Of a stretch of 64,000 nt of DNA, positions 25,440-37,896 are shown piece by piece. Positions within the stretch are counted from its first letter, which is position 1. Every line of letters begins with the position of its first letter. Source of the DNA: Theobroma cacao (taxonomy: Eukaryota; Streptophyta; Magnoliopsida; Malvales; Malvaceae); the NCBI RefSeq assembly GCF_000208745.1, contig NW_017234718.1, positions 179,351 to 243,350 on the forward strand, written 5' to 3'. Position numbers and translations under genes: made by a program. A model generated the notes under the pieces. It saw only the letters and a list, made by a program, of their open reading frames with translations. It had not been told where the DNA came from and did not search any database.

Positions 25440-26080
25440 CAAACCTGCAAGCTGCATGGAATTGATAAGAAAGCAATAAAGCAGAAGAGAAGTCGAGAGT
25501 AAGTTGAATGTCTTTTGAATTCGGCTCCTCTCCAGGTATGAATATCTACTTAATTGGAGAAATTCTCTGTAATCAACAAATATAGCTGGAACCATGTCAT
25601 AGGCTTCCTCAATCCTATCCTTTACATCTTGTGAAGGAACAGTTTTACTGACTGCGAATTCAGATTCTAAATTTGCAAAGAATGTCTCAGCCTCTTCCTA
25701 AATCGACTCTTTGGACAGATTTGGCTAAGGTTCCACAGTCTGTAACTAGGAAAACTTGAAAAGGAAAAAATAAGGCTACAAACTGCAAGTACTACTCTCC
25801 CTATCTCACTTTTATTATATTGCCACAGTTTGATTTTTTGAGAAAACCTTTTTTTTTTTAATTTATGATCTTTTTTATTCTAATTTAACATTGAAAACTG
25901 GGAAATTTAGCAAGTTTGAGTTGGTAGATTCTACCTTATGTTGTTGTAGAAAAGATGGCAGCATTATCGAAAGTAATAGCTAATATTTTGTTGTCAACTA
26001 GATCATATGACATGAAATCAGTGGGATAGCAACATCAACTTGAATTAAGCATGTGCCATTTACAATATAGCCTCCATTTG
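25440..26080 (-). pseudogene. MATH-coiled-coil gene remnant converging on PP2C copy B
   Basis: Minus strand 25440-25760 reads EAETFFANLESEFAVSK, VPSQDVKDRIEEAYDMVPAI, a diverged version of the last exon of the intact MATH-coiled-coil gene (DTFFTSLESELARSN, SSQEEAKEALVNIDEALNMAP). 25870-26080 is the end of the MATH domain plus linker. Small deletions and stops interrupt it. Related debris lies at 17528, 29836 and 41220. Confidence 0.75.
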
Positions 26081-26194
26081 GTAAGTATAAACAAAAAAGA
26101 GGCAATAATTCAAACATTTTCTTTATGCAAGAAGAAAAAAAAAAAGATTGTCAATCATGCCGACTAAAGCCCTTGAGTGGCTATTGGGATTTGT

Positions 26195-26290
26195 TTCTGC
26201 AAACGGTGAGGCAATAAAAATCTCAACATGAATTATGCAGGTATCGTTTACAAGATAGGCTGTTGGAGGATTGTAGGGTTCATTCAGATA
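26195..26290 (-). pseudogene. MATH-only gene last-exon fragment
   Basis: Close to the last exon of the intact MATH-only gene at 28001 (shared CTGCAAAC.GTGA.CAATA and ATGAATTATGCAGGTATC blocks), but with a broken frame and no other exons. Confidence 0.7.
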
Positions 26291-27040
26291 TTACTTATAA
26301 TTAAGTTAATTTTTCAAATGAGAAAAAAAAAATAAAAAGTTTTCTTAATACAAATTTTGGGTCATTTCATATTTAAATAATGGAAATGAGTGTCGGTATA
26401 TGGTTTTTTTTTTTTTGAAAAGTAAATTTATTGACCTCAACAATCAGTTTATCATTTCAAGTTTCTTGTTTGTATAACAAGAGACTTTGCATGACATAAT
26501 AACTTGATTTGTGTATGAAAAATCTGAACAATTACCAAAAACAATTACCGCACGAAAAGCAATTGACAACAAAACTCAAAATGTTCCCTGGTTGCATCAC
26601 AAAAAATAATTTGCCCCTAGAACAAAAACTGGGCTTTGATCAATTAGAAAATAAAAACTCTTCAGTACCTATTCATAGCCTTCATACTTATACAGCCACA
26701 GACCTACAAATCCTACCTCCAAACTTGTAGCCTACCATCCTAGATCCATACTTACAAAGCCATATCCGTTATTCCTTGCACCCAAATTCGGATTATTTTG
26801 AATCAATAAAAATTCGATTCATTTGAAATTCAAGTGGATAATTTTTAAAATGAAATTGAGTTGAATTAGACTAATCATTCTAGTTGACTGAGATTTTATC
26901 ACCCTCAATTAAGTTGTTCAATACAACATTTTATCTAAGCATACCGCACATCTAGAAGTGTAATCAAGTCAAGTCTATCTAGTGTTAGGTGAGTTTGAGC
27001 TCGGTTCAATTAAAAAACTCAATGCTCGAGCTTGGTCACG
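26291..27040. other. No gene seen
   Basis: AT-rich spacer with a T run near 26407. The plus-strand ORF at 26509-26730 has no recognisable similarity. Confidence 0.45.
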
Positions 27041-27044
27041 TACA

Positions 27045-27722
27045 ATGTCAAGCTCGAGCTTGACTCAATTGAAAAATTCGAGTCTCGAGTTCAGTTGAAT
27101 TTTATTTTCTCATGAACAAGCTTGATTCAAGAAAAAATTAAACTACTTGAGGTCAATTCAATTATTATTAATTTATATAAAAAATTTAAAACTCGACTTG
27201 AGTATGAATTTAGAAAAACAATTCAAGTAAAACTTTAAAATAGGTAAATAACTATCATATTTTTTTGATAGATGTATAAAATATTAAAAAAAATTTTAAT
27301 ATTCTTGAGTTTAGATCAACTTGAGTTTGATTTTGGTAACTTTTAAGCCAATGATATTTTTGTCGTTTGAGTCGAATTTGGTTTGGATTGGTCTTTCATA
27401 TTCAGTTAAAGCTTGGCTGAGTCTGCTTTTAGTCCCTTTGGATTTTGGATTCAGCTACTTTTGGTTATCTTTTTCAAGTCAATATTCTTAGATTTTGGGT
27501 TGAATTGCAGACCGATAACGAAATCATTTGGGTCGGTTCAGATTTTTACTAGATGATTACAACTTAGAAGTTCCATTCACAAAATAAGATTTATGAGATT
27601 AAAAAAATTTCTCTTATTATGTAATTCAATATGAAATGCACAATTAACGCTTCTAGCAAAAAAAAATTTCTTTTGCTGCATTTCTTTTTAATTGTCCATA
27701 TTTGACTTTTAAAAAATTTAAG
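27045..27722. repeat. Dispersed repeat rich in CTCGAG/TTCGAG, copy 1 (uninterrupted)
   Basis: Contains GCTCGAGCTTGACTCAATTG, TTTTATTTTCTCATG and GGGTCGGTT blocks, and is homologous along its length to 30806-30880 plus 39157-39840. Here it is uninterrupted at AAGCTTGATTCAAG, where the second copy holds the copia element. No coding capacity; class unknown. Confidence 0.75.
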
Positions 27723-28000
27723 ATTAAACATTTTGATTTTTATATTTTTTATTAAAATTTTAAAACTTTTTACATAAATATGATTTTAATGCCAAAAAGC
27801 ATAAAAAGGAAGCAATGAAAAATAAAATTGAAATTTAAAAAAAAATAAAAAGTATTAGATATTTTAAAGTAGGAAATAAGACACATAATTTTAGAATACG
27901 AGAAACAAGAAAATGGGAAGTAAGTTTATGTACGAAGCATTAAAAAATAAGTTACATAGAAATCCTACATAATAAAAGAGGTAATGGGGAATATAAGTAC

Positions 28001-29566
28001 TCAGTCTGCAAACAGTGAGCCAATAGAAATCTCAACTTGAATTATGCAGGTATCATCTACAAGATAGCCTGTTCGAGGATTGTAGAGTTCAGTCAGAGGC
28101 ATGAAGCAATTGAAGCCCCAGTCATGGTCACGTTCATTAAACTCATGATATGTGTCTGAAAAAGCAACGCAAAAGATTGTCAATTTCAGTTTAAAACAAG
28201 AATGGAAAACCAAAAGAGACAAAATAATGCAAAGAGCATATGTAGAATTGGCATAAATCACTTGGGAAGAGCTTCTTCCTGATGCAAAAGCTTAACTAGA
28301 AAAATAATAAACAACACAAGGAGTGGGAGCTGAAGAGCAAATTCAGCTTACAAAAGACGATCAATGATAAATGTTATGTTGCAATGGCTAGCTCCTCAAC
28401 AGGAAAGGGTTAAACTTACTAGGCAACTAGCTGGGAAACCCAAGACTTCAGTTTTCTAGGCGATGAACTTGGTAGATATATGAAAAAAGTTCGTCAGAAA
28501 TATATCTATGTGTATCTGACGTGCCACTAGTGTTTTGATGCTTGAGAGATGGTATCTTAATTGCACAGTACAGGTTAGGGGCGAGGGTGAACAGTCACCA
28601 ATATTGACCTCGTAGTACAAGTCCTCATTCGAGTGAACAAACTAAGGCAATTGGCCCATATCTTAGCAGAAACGAATGTGACATGTGCAGTAATGTGCAC
28701 ATCGAGTAACAAGTGTATAACAAAAACTGAGCCCTTCCTCACAAGAACTGGCTATCAGATATACTAACTTATTATATGTCACTATTCTTGATGTCCTTAA
28801 GATGAAACTATTCTTGTTGTTTCATGGAAAAGGGAAAAACAAGGAACAAAAATGCCAAGAATCACGAAAGGGTTTTACTTCACAAAACCAATGAATTTAT
28901 ACAAGTCCTTGGCATCACAGGTGGACTGCTCAAATACCGAAATCAGAGATTAATCGTGCACACCATTTGAAATCATGTATCCAATTTATATGAACAACAG
29001 ATTGCAAGCTACTGTAATATAATTCACCTTTATTGACAGAGTAACGCTTATCAATCTGGTTGACGACTGTTAATGTAAACAGCGGACAGACACTCCAATT
29101 ATCAGGCAAATTTTCTGAAGCAGCAACATCTAGGAAAATTGACAAATGATCCTTATTGGGAAAAACGAGTAGTCGCCTGTCCAATACAATTCCTTCCACA
29201 TCTTAAGTAGCTATCGGCAGTGCATGATAAACAAGTTGAAGATACGCAAATTACCATTTGTAGCCACCAAGATCCACGGTCTCAGAGTACATCTTCTTGG
29301 CCTCGAGTCTCGAGAAATTCTCAGCTTTCCATGTGAACAATAAACTCTGGGGTTCATCGTTTGCAGACCCAGTGTTTCCTGCACGAAGAAGCGAAATTAA
29401 GAAAGGTTAGCTAAAGACATTGAACTAAAGAAGAAAACAATACAAGGCATCAATTTGAAAACTTGTTCTACTTGTTGTCAAACCGTTAATAACATAAATC
29501 CCATGTTAGGGTTTTATGCTAAGATGAAATCTAAGTTCTAATAATGGAATTGAGATTACCTTCCAT
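28001..29566 (-). CDS. Short MATH (TRAF-like) domain protein, MATH only
   Basis: Four exons on the minus strand: 29560-29566 (ATGGAAG), 29255-29378, 29028-29176 and 28001-28155 (TGA at 28001-28003). All borders are GT/AG and phases fit, giving 144 residues. The whole protein is one MATH domain: LLFTWKAENFSRLEAKKMYS, ETVDLGGYKW, RLLVFPNKDHLSIFLDVAAS, FTLTVVNQIDKRYSV, then DHDWGFNCFMPLTELYNP and RTGYLVDDTCIIQVEIS. MATH domains bind peptide motifs of partner proteins; plant members often carry a C-terminal coiled coil, which is absent here. It diverges from a PP2C-type upstream region at 29.6-29.8 kb. Intact by sequence; whether it is expressed is unknown. The minus TATA seen in related modules is altered here. 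Confidence 0.82.
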
Positions 29567-29835
29567 TGGCAGAGAATCTTGTGATCAAAACTTGATTAGA
29601 AAAAGAGCTAGCCGTCTAATTTACGCAATGTTCTTGTTTGTTTCTCCTTTTTTACCTATCTGGACTTGATGTACAAGCTCTCGGCCTTTTTTTTAATAAA
29701 TATTAAATTAGAGTTTGACTTCACTCCAAATTAGTTCTTTTCTTTCCTTCTTCTACTACAAATCACTTTGCTTCCTACTCCATTCATTTGCATAGTAAAA
29801 ACCAAATAAAAGAATACTCCATTGCTTTTCTTCTT
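29567..29835. promoter_or_regulatory. Intergenic promoter region of module C, PP2C body lost
   Basis: Homologous to the PP2C upstream regions at 23930-24340 and 39960-40328, up to TTTTCTTCT. The PP2C coding sequence is then absent and MATH-coiled-coil debris follows directly, so the phosphatase was deleted from this module. Confidence 0.6.
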
Positions 29836-30130
29836 GTGAGGGAACGGTTTCACCGTCTGCAAATTCTGATTCTAAATTTGTAAAGAATGTCTCAACCTCT
29901 GCACTCTTTGGACAGATTTGGGTAAGGTTACATCTGGTCTGTAACTAGGACAACTTGTAAAGGAAAAAGTAGGGCAATAAACAAGTACTACTTCCCTATC
30001 TCACTTTTTATTTTTTTATTCGAAATTTATCATTGAAAACTGGAAAATTTAGCAGGTTTCCATTGGTAGATTCTATCTTATGTTGTTGTAGAGATGATGA
30101 GCAGTATAAAAGATGGCTGCATTATGTCTA
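29836..30130 (-). pseudogene. MATH-coiled-coil gene remnant, module C
   Basis: The minus strand matches the starts of the fragments at 25440 and 41220 (TCTAAATTTGTAAAGAATGTCTC equivalent) and then the linker piece (TTGGTAGATTCTA, CTTATGTTGTTGTAGA) of 25.9 kb, with internal deletion. Confidence 0.7.
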
Positions 30131-30805
30131 AGGGTTATGTAAAAGCAATTTATGTAATTAAGAATTGTCACAAGTGCCTTCTCATGCTCTTCATGGGTTA
30201 TCTTTCTAAGGTTTTAAACAATGTTAAACCATGACCAGATTTCATCCATTTGCCAATGACCTGCTGATCATATATAGGCAAAAGCAAAAAGCTACAAAGA
30301 TTAAGATGAACCAGTAGCAAGGGAATATAAAATAACTAAAGAATAGAGAAGCAGAGCAGAGATTTGATGAGGAATTATTAAGACCCTTGAAACAGATGAA
30401 AAAAAAATCCACAAAGTGAATCATTTATCTATCTTAACATCACCAATATTCAAATTTAACACCTCTAAGTTAGAACTCTTGATTCTATTAATTGAGTTGT
30501 GATATCTTTGAAAAACTTGACCAATTTAAGATGGCAATCATGTTACCATCCTTACATGCTTAGGCCTTTCTGCTTAAAAATCTATAGTTAAATATTTCAT
30601 TCTCTTATTTTTACTATACATTCTTTTCTTGAAACATTTTATTTACTCATAGATTATTACAACAATTATCTTTATTTATTCCTATTTTTCAAGGATGTAG
30701 GTATGTTTAAAGCTCTAGGTCAAATGGACATGGTTGTCCTCCCCTTCATTGAGTTTAAACAAAAAAATTTGATGAAGGAAAATGAGAGAGAGAAAATTAG
30801 TGTCA
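30131..30805. repeat. Duplicated 3' flank of a MATH-coiled-coil gene
   Basis: Closely matches 41545-42170 and, in its right half, 57354-57640: the sequence that lies just downstream of the two MATH-coiled-coil genes. Here the gene body that should follow is replaced by the CTCGAG repeat at 30806. Confidence 0.8.
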
Positions 30806-30880
30806 AGCTCGAGCTTGACTCAATTGAAAAACTCGACGCTCGAGCTCAATCGAATTTTATTTTCTCATGGTCAAGCTTGA
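30806..30880. repeat. CTCGAG-rich repeat copy 2, left part
   Basis: Homologous to 27045-27125. Interrupted at AAGCTTGA by the copia element; continues at 39157. Confidence 0.8.
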
Positions 30881-31199
30881 TATTAAAAGCTACAGGATCT
30901 ATTTAAGGAAGTATGAGTTACTGGCTGTAATGAAGAACAGAGTACTAGCAATGGACATGTAATTTAATTATAGGCTTGGATTGTAGTTTTACTAGTTACT
31001 GTTACTATGACACTGTAATTAGTTAAAAGCTAGTAAAAGTTAGTTTTTAATTGTTTCTAGAGTTAGTTAGAGTTAGTTAGTTGTTAGTATAAATACATCT
31101 TGTACTGACTGATTCAAAATGTGAAAATCATTTTTTCCTCTCAACTGTCTCTCGAAGCTCTCTCTCTCAGCTTGTATGACATTTCTGCTGATTTTATCA
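30881..31199 (+). repeat. Copia 5' LTR
   Basis: Starts TATTAAAAGCTACAGG (TG expected, TA found in both LTRs) and ends GATTTTATCA. Carries AGTATAAATACA, a TATA-like box, near 31087. Confidence 0.93.
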
Positions 31200-31211
31200 T
31201 GGTATCAAAGC
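31200..31211 (+). other. Copia primer-binding site
   Basis: TGGTATCAAAGC directly after the 5' LTR, one base from the usual TGGTATCAGAGC complementary to initiator tRNA-Met. Confidence 0.85.
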
Positions 31212-31349
31212 ATTCGGTTAGGGATTTTGAAACTCTCATTATTTTGAAGATCTTGTTAACTTGTTTCTGATTTCCAATAGATCTAGCATTGATTCTTGAT
31301 GAAATTTGTCTGTTGATTCTTGCTAATCATTCTTGAAATTTCTGAGTTC

Positions 31350-32541
31350 ATGATGGATGAAATACAGTTGTAAGACCTGTTATTTATCCAGTTCAAGATC
31401 CATTATCACTTTATTTTTTACACCATTCTGATTATCCTGGATCAGTTGTCATTACCCCTAAACTAAGCACAACAAACTATGTTTCATGGAGTAGATCGCT
31501 TCTTTTAGCAATTTCGATTAGGAACAAGTTAGGGTTCCTAAATGGAAGTATTGCTAAACCAGCTATGACAGATTCATTATTTGATTCATGGACAAGGTGC
31601 AATAATTTAATCGTAGCCTAGTTATTAGAGTCAATAACTCCTCTTGTGGCTTCTACTGTGTTCTACATGGACTCTGTTGTAGAAATTTGGAGTACTCTAA
31701 AGCAAAACTTCTCACAACTTGATGACACAAGGATATGTAACCTGCAATTTACTTTAGGAAATGTGTCTCAAGGAACAAGATCAGTAAATGCATATTTCAT
31801 TGAATTAAAGGGGATTTGGGAAGAGATGAGGAACTACAGACCACTGCCACAATGTGAATGTGGAAAATGCAATTTTAATTGCTTTAAAAGGTATTCAAAT
31901 CAATACCAGAAGGATATGGTATTTAAGTTTCTAAATGGTTTGAATGATTCTTACTTTGCTATAAGGTCATAAATAATTTTACTGGATCTTATTCCTACTT
32001 TGGATAAGGTATATAGTATGGTGTTGACCGAAAAAGCACAAAGAAATCTACTGATACAAGGTCAACCAGTGTTAGACTCTTCTGCTATGGCTGTTGCAAC
32101 AGATGACAAGAAAAAGTTCAAGAAAGATGTCATTTGTTCTCATTGCAATAAGAAAGGCCATTTAAAAGAAAAATGTTTCCGATTGATAGGCTTTCCTGAA
32201 GATTTCAAGTTCAATAAAGGAAGAAATGCATACAAGAGAGACAAGGCAGCAAATAATGCTACACTTATTGAAGGGAAACAATCTGTTATGGAGGGAAAAC
32301 AGCTTGCACAAGATGATGAGGTTGTTGGAAATATCTCCATGTTCCAGATGTCACTCATTCAGCAGCAAGTCAGCAAGCTGATGAATCTCCTAAATGAAAG
32401 TGGCATTAACATTGATGATGGTAAAGAAAATCCTACTGCCACTCAACAAAGCAAACATTCTCTGGTCAATTCTACATTTGCAGATATCATTTCTGGTCTC
32501 ATTTGCTTCAGTAATTCTAATAATCTTCCTTCCAAATATTG
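31350..32541 (+). pseudogene. Copia gag, with stops
   Basis: Starts ATGATGGATGAAATAC but meets a stop within seven codons. Further on: HHSDYPGSVVITPKLS and NYVSWSRSLLLAI (gag N-terminal domain), the LKQNFSQLDDTRI / NVSQGTRSVNAYF region, and a CCHC zinc knuckle CSHCNKKGHLKEKC (about 32140-32180). Several nonsense codons (near 31375, 31620, 31970) separate these pieces. Confidence 0.88.
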
Positions 32542-32577
32542 AAATGTGAATGCTTCCATGATTGAATATAATTCTTA

Positions 32578-34959
32578 GATAGTAGATACAGGGGCAACTG
32601 ATCATATTTCTTATACTTTGAACAATTGGTTTCTGCTAAGCCTGTGTCTAATTGTTTTATGCAACTTCCAAATAAGGCTAGAGCTTTAGTTTCTTACATT
32701 GGGACTGTCAAACTTACCTCATCTCTCACCTTGAATAATGTCTTGTGTGTACCTAGCTTTAAGTTTAATCTTCTTTTTGTGAGTAAGCTTACTAGTTCAA
32801 AAACAAATTGTGTCTGGTTTATTGATGAAATATGTGTTGTCCAGGACCTGAATTCATACAAGGTGACTGGGGTAGCTAAAGTCACTGCAGGTTTATACTT
32901 CATGCAAGTTAATGAGGATGACCAAGATCTGTCCAAGTATAGTTTCAATAAAATCATTGATTTTGCCAATGTAACTTCAGTTTTAGCCTAGTTACACCTT
33001 CCAACTTTGATTTGTGGCATTTTAGATTAGGTCATGCACCTTCAGAAAGAATAGATGTAATTCATGAACATTGTCCAGAAGTTCAAGGTTCAAAAAATTT
33101 GATTTGTGAAGTTTGCCCTATGGCCAAACAAAGAAAAACTCCATTTCCTGTTCATGTGCAAACCACTTTTAATCCATTTGAAATTGTGCATGCTGATATA
33201 TGGGGTCCTTATGCGATACATACTATTTCTAATCAAAGGTTTTTTCTTACTCTTGTGGATGATTTTACACGTTTCACATGGGTGTTTTTGATGAAATCCA
33301 AATCGGATGTTTCAACCATTATCTCCAACTTTCATAATTTTGTCAAAACTTAGTTTAATACTTGCATAAAAGTTTTGAGGACAGATAATGGTAAAGAATT
33401 TGATTTATTGAATTCTATGCCAGGACAGGTATTGTTCATCATCTTACATGTGTTGAAACTCCTCAGCAAAATGATCGGGTAGAAAAGAAGCATCAACATA
33501 TTTTAGTAGTAGCTAAAGCCTTACTACATTAGTCTCATGTTCCACTTCACTTTTAGGGTCATGTTGTCCTTACTATCATTCATATTATCAATAGAATGCC
33601 AAGCAAAATTCTCAATAATTTTACTCCATATGAGCTTCTTTATAGGAAATCTCCATCTTATGCTCATCTTCGAGTGTTTGGTAGCCTATGTTTTGTTTCT
33701 ACTCTTAGTCAACATAGAAAGAAATTTGATCCAAAGGCTAGTAAATGTATATTTTTAGGTTATCCTTATGGTGTCAAAGGTTATAAGGTGTATGATCTTC
33801 TTGCCAACAATATTCTAATATCCAAGAATGTAGTCTTTCATGAACATGTATTTCCATTTCAATCATTGGGGGCCAATTCCTATGATCATGCATTCTATCA
33901 AACACCTCATGTGCATGACACAAATTTTGATTTTTTGGATGCTGTACCTACTTCATTTCCATCTTCCACATTTCCATCTACTTCTACACCTTCATTACAA
34001 TCTCCTACATCCTTGGATAACACAGGAACATCAAATTTAGTTGATTTTGCTGAAAATTCTAATGACCAGTCTATTTCTAACAAAATTATTGACCCTGTAG
34101 TTGACTTTTCTGATTCAACATTTAATGACAATACTTCCAATCCTATTACATCTATCCAACCTAGAAGAAGTGACAGACATAGAAAACTACCTAAGTATCT
34201 TGAAGTTTATCATGTTGATATTCTTAATTCTTCAAATTCTATCACTTCTCATCCAATTACTCATTTCTTATCTACTACTCAATTATCCCCTACACATAAA
34301 GCCTTTACTGCTTCATTATCACATATTCATGAACCTAGTACTTATCATCAAGTTGTTGAACATGCTCGTTGGAGAAAGGCTATGGTTGTTGAACTAGAAA
34401 CTTTAGAGGATAATGGCACATGGAGCATAATTCCTCTACCCACTAATTCTAGTTCCATTGGCTCTAAATGGATTTATAAGGTCAAAATGAAAGCAGATGG
34501 TACTATAGAAAGGTTCAAGGCTCGCTTGGTTGTCAAAAGTTACAGTCAAGTTGAGGGTTTCGATTATCAGGAGACATTTAGTCCTGTTGCAAGGCAATCT
34601 ACTGTCCGAGTGTTTCTAGCATTAGCAACTACAAAAGGAGGGTGTTTAACTCAGCTAGATATCAACAATGCTTTCCTTAATGGGGATCTTGATGAAGAAG
34701 TGTATATGTCTTTGCCACAAGGTTATCAAGTCCAGGGCGAGTATCCACCTGATACTAAGCTTGTGTGCAGACTGCATAGGTCTTTGTATGGCTTGAAATA
34801 GGCTTCAAGACAATGGAATGAAAAGTTTACAACAACACTGGCACAGTATGGTTTCAAACAATCTTTATCAGATTACTCATTATTTACCGTGAGTACAGAA
34901 ACTGGTGAATATTCATAGCCCTTCTCGTTTATGTTGATGACATAGTCATTGGCACAAGT
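32578..34959 (+). pseudogene. Copia pol, part 1 (protease, integrase, RT start)
   Basis: Protease motif VDTGATDHI at about 32582, GAG-pre-integrase (LWHFRLGHAPSERID, 33010 on), integrase core (HADIWGPY, VDDFTRFTWVF, RTDNGKEF), then a 401-codon open stretch (33596-34801) with RT motifs (GSKWIYKVK, ARLVVKSYSQVEGFDY, TQLDINNAFLNGDLDEEVYM, SLYGLK). A stop follows SLYGLK, and the frame ends in the VDD region where the solo LTR is inserted. Stops mostly replace Trp or Gln codons. Confidence 0.92.
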
Positions 34960-37891
34960 TGTAAAGCCCGACCTTATAAAATACTATTCATGACATACAT
35001 GTGATGATAGCATGATTGCATGCTAGGAGAGTCCCGAAAAATTTACAAAAGTCGATATTGTACCTAGAGGTACAACAAAGTTGATTTAATCCTCGAACTA
35101 GATCAAATAGGAATTTTAAGGTGAAATTAAGAGTGTCACAGTCCAAGGATAACTTAAAATGGTAATTCGGAGTTTGAGGATCAATTTGGAGTCAAACAGG
35201 AATTTTTACCATCTAGGGGCAAAATGATCATTTGCCACCTGGAGACAAAATGGTAATTTTAGAAAAGATTTATTTGTCCCCATTTGACTTATTGGAGTAT
35301 AATTTGACTTATTGGAGTATGATTTGAGGCTTAGAAGTGAAAAATTTTAATTTCGGTATAATTTAGAGTAAAAAGGTAAAATGATAATTTTGCCACCCCA
35401 AGGGCAAAATTGTAATTTTCCACCATCAGGACATTTTTTCCAGCACATGGTCTTCCTTTATCTTCATCTTTGACCCTTGACTAATCATGTAGTGGAGATA
35501 AAATGTTTAAAAAGTTTTAAAATGAACCAATAAGAAAATGCCATGTATCAAGCTTAGGATATTTTATTATTTAACTAAAAAATCGGCATAAATCAGCCCA
35601 TTACTCTCCAAATATTCGGCCAAGCAAGGAAGAGAGAGAAAGAGAGGAAGAACAAACCCTAGGTGAGGAATTTCAAGAGAAAAAGTGTGGAAAATCAAGG
35701 AAAACAAGTGAAAAAGGTAGGATTTTTCAACTTAAGCTTGAAATCCATTTTCCTTAAGCATTTCTCCTTATTTTNNNNNNNNNNNNNNNNNNNNNNNNNN
35801 NNNNNNNNNNNNNNNNNNNNNNNNNNNNNNNNNNNNNNNNNNNNNNNNNNNNNNNNNNNNNNNNNNNNNNNNNNNNNNNNNNNNNNNNNNNNNNNNNNNN
35901 NNNNNNNNNNNNNNNNNNNNNNNNNNNNNNNNNNNNNNNNNNNNNNNNNNNNNNNNNNNNNNNNNNNNNNNNNNNNNNNNNNNNNNNNNNNNNNNNNNNN
36001 NNNNNNNNNNNNNNNNNNNNNNNNNNNNTTTCAGAGCAAAAATAGGAATTTTTACCCATTAGGGGTATTTTCGTAATTTACTATCGAGATTGATAATTTG
36101 CACCACACTAAGGGACATTAAGTCAATTTGGGTGCAATTGAGGTATAGAAACTGAAAAAAATTAATTTGGGATTAAATTGGAGGCGTTAGTAATTTAATC
36201 GGGTGATAAGACAAATTAGGCCAATACCGAGTTTAGATAGTTATCAGTGCATTTTTGCATTCCATATTATGCATTAATAGTCTAAATTAGTTTAATTTCA
36301 ATTTAGTACCAATGTAGTGAATTTCTCGATTTTGTACTGTGTCAAGGTGGTGAGTCCTCCGATAAAGGCAAAGAAATTGCATCCGAGGACCAGTAGACAG
36401 AGTGCGTCAAAAGTCTGCATTCTAGACATTGTGAGTAAACTTACTGTCATTTTAATTATCTAGGGTGGTTTTTAGATGATTTCATGAATTCTATGGAAAA
36501 AGGAATTTAAAAAGGAAAATTTTCATGTTTTATGAATAAATGTATTTCAATGAAATTAAATTATAAATTGTTTTGAAATTAATAGTGATTTTGAAAAATA
36601 GAGTACACGAAGACTGTTAATTGTGGCAATTTGATTGTTTAAATTGATTGGCTCATGATAAATCGGGTATGATTGGCTAGTTGGCAATTGCATTGAAATG
36701 CGAATTATTTGATTGCCTTGAAAGACTGTGAATTACAAAATTGCCATATCATGTTATTGAGTTTTATTGTATGGTGGATTATATATATTAATTAATTACT
36801 GCAGTAGGGGGTTTCTATGGACCAGCCTTTTAGAAGGGCACAGTAAACCCCATTATATTCTTACCTCAAACGGAGAGGCGCGTAGGGTATCTCCTAGGGT
36901 AAAGTTTAGAGTTCACTTCACACTAAACCACCACGTGAGGGGGAACTCAGCCAACGCCAAGGAATGGCTATGTTTTCTAAACAAAAATATGATTTATGTG
37001 AAATGTGAATTTTAATAGCCTTGGCGGTCTTGGTAGGATGCCTCGACCAAGGTGTCCCCGAGAATGAATTTATGGCACAAGCCTAATTTTTATGAGATTC
37101 ATAAGCCTCTTTACATATTTTAAATGAAATGTATTCTTATGCTGTGACCCAGTTTACGATGATTTATTTTATTGTCTCCATGTACTCAACTCTATATATT
37201 TATGATGATGTCTATTTACTCATTGAGATTTTATAATCTCACCACCCTCCTTTCCACCCATTTCAGGTTCAGTATAGGCTGTAGATAGCTGATCTCATCG
37301 AGGACTACCATTGGATCTGCATTTTTCAAACCGTAAGTTCACAGTCCTCTTTACTTTTGTTCATTCGGGGGCCCTCTTGTTATTGTAAATTAAATTAAAT
37401 ATTTTGGCTTACTGTATTACAATATGTATAAATTTATTTAGCTTTTACGCTCTAAAAAAATTATTCACGTATAACTTTATAAATATTGTTTTATAAGAAA
37501 ATAGAATATTTTACTTAATATTTCCTTTATTTTCTTATTATATTCAAATAACCATAATTTCGTTTTAAATGAAGATTTTAGACTTTTAAACTCATTTTGA
37601 TTATGAATTATGTCTTTTGTACTTGTATATTACATTTTAGCCAGTTTCAAAATTTTTGAGAAAAATGACCAAAATATCTCTGTGAGACGAAAATTAATAT
37701 TTTATTTGTTTTAAGTTGGAAACGACTTAAAATCTTTTAGAACACAATATTTGACAATGGTTGCTCACAATGGAACAAAGAAACTAATAGTAAAGCCTTG
37801 CGGGGTTTCGGGTTGACATTCCGGGCAATGAGTGTCTACTGGGATACCGCGACAATTGTCACGGGCTCGAGGGGAGTACCGGGTCGTGACA
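34960..37891 (+). mobile_element. Solo LTR (Ty3/gypsy-type) nested in the copia RT region
   Basis: Begins TGTAAAGCCCGACC and ends GGGTCGTGACA, flanked by CAAGT (34955-34959) and CAAGC (37892-37896), a 5-bp target duplication with one change. No gag or pol inside. Length (about 2.93 kb including the gap) and end sequences match the solo LTR at 45587-48525. Interpreted as a solo LTR left by LTR-LTR recombination. Confidence 0.82.
35775..36028. other. Assembly gap (254 N)
   Basis: Run of N inside the nested solo LTR; the true length may differ. Open frames reported across it are meaningless. Confidence 0.99.
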
Positions 37892-37896
37892 CAAGC

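Noticed and set aside
30703..30906. 67-codon ORF before the copia element
   Set aside because: Crosses the duplicated MATH flank, the CTCGAG repeat and the LTR border; it is chimeric and has no independent support.
35663..36076. 137-codon ORF spanning the N run
   Set aside because: Most of it is undefined bases in an assembly gap.
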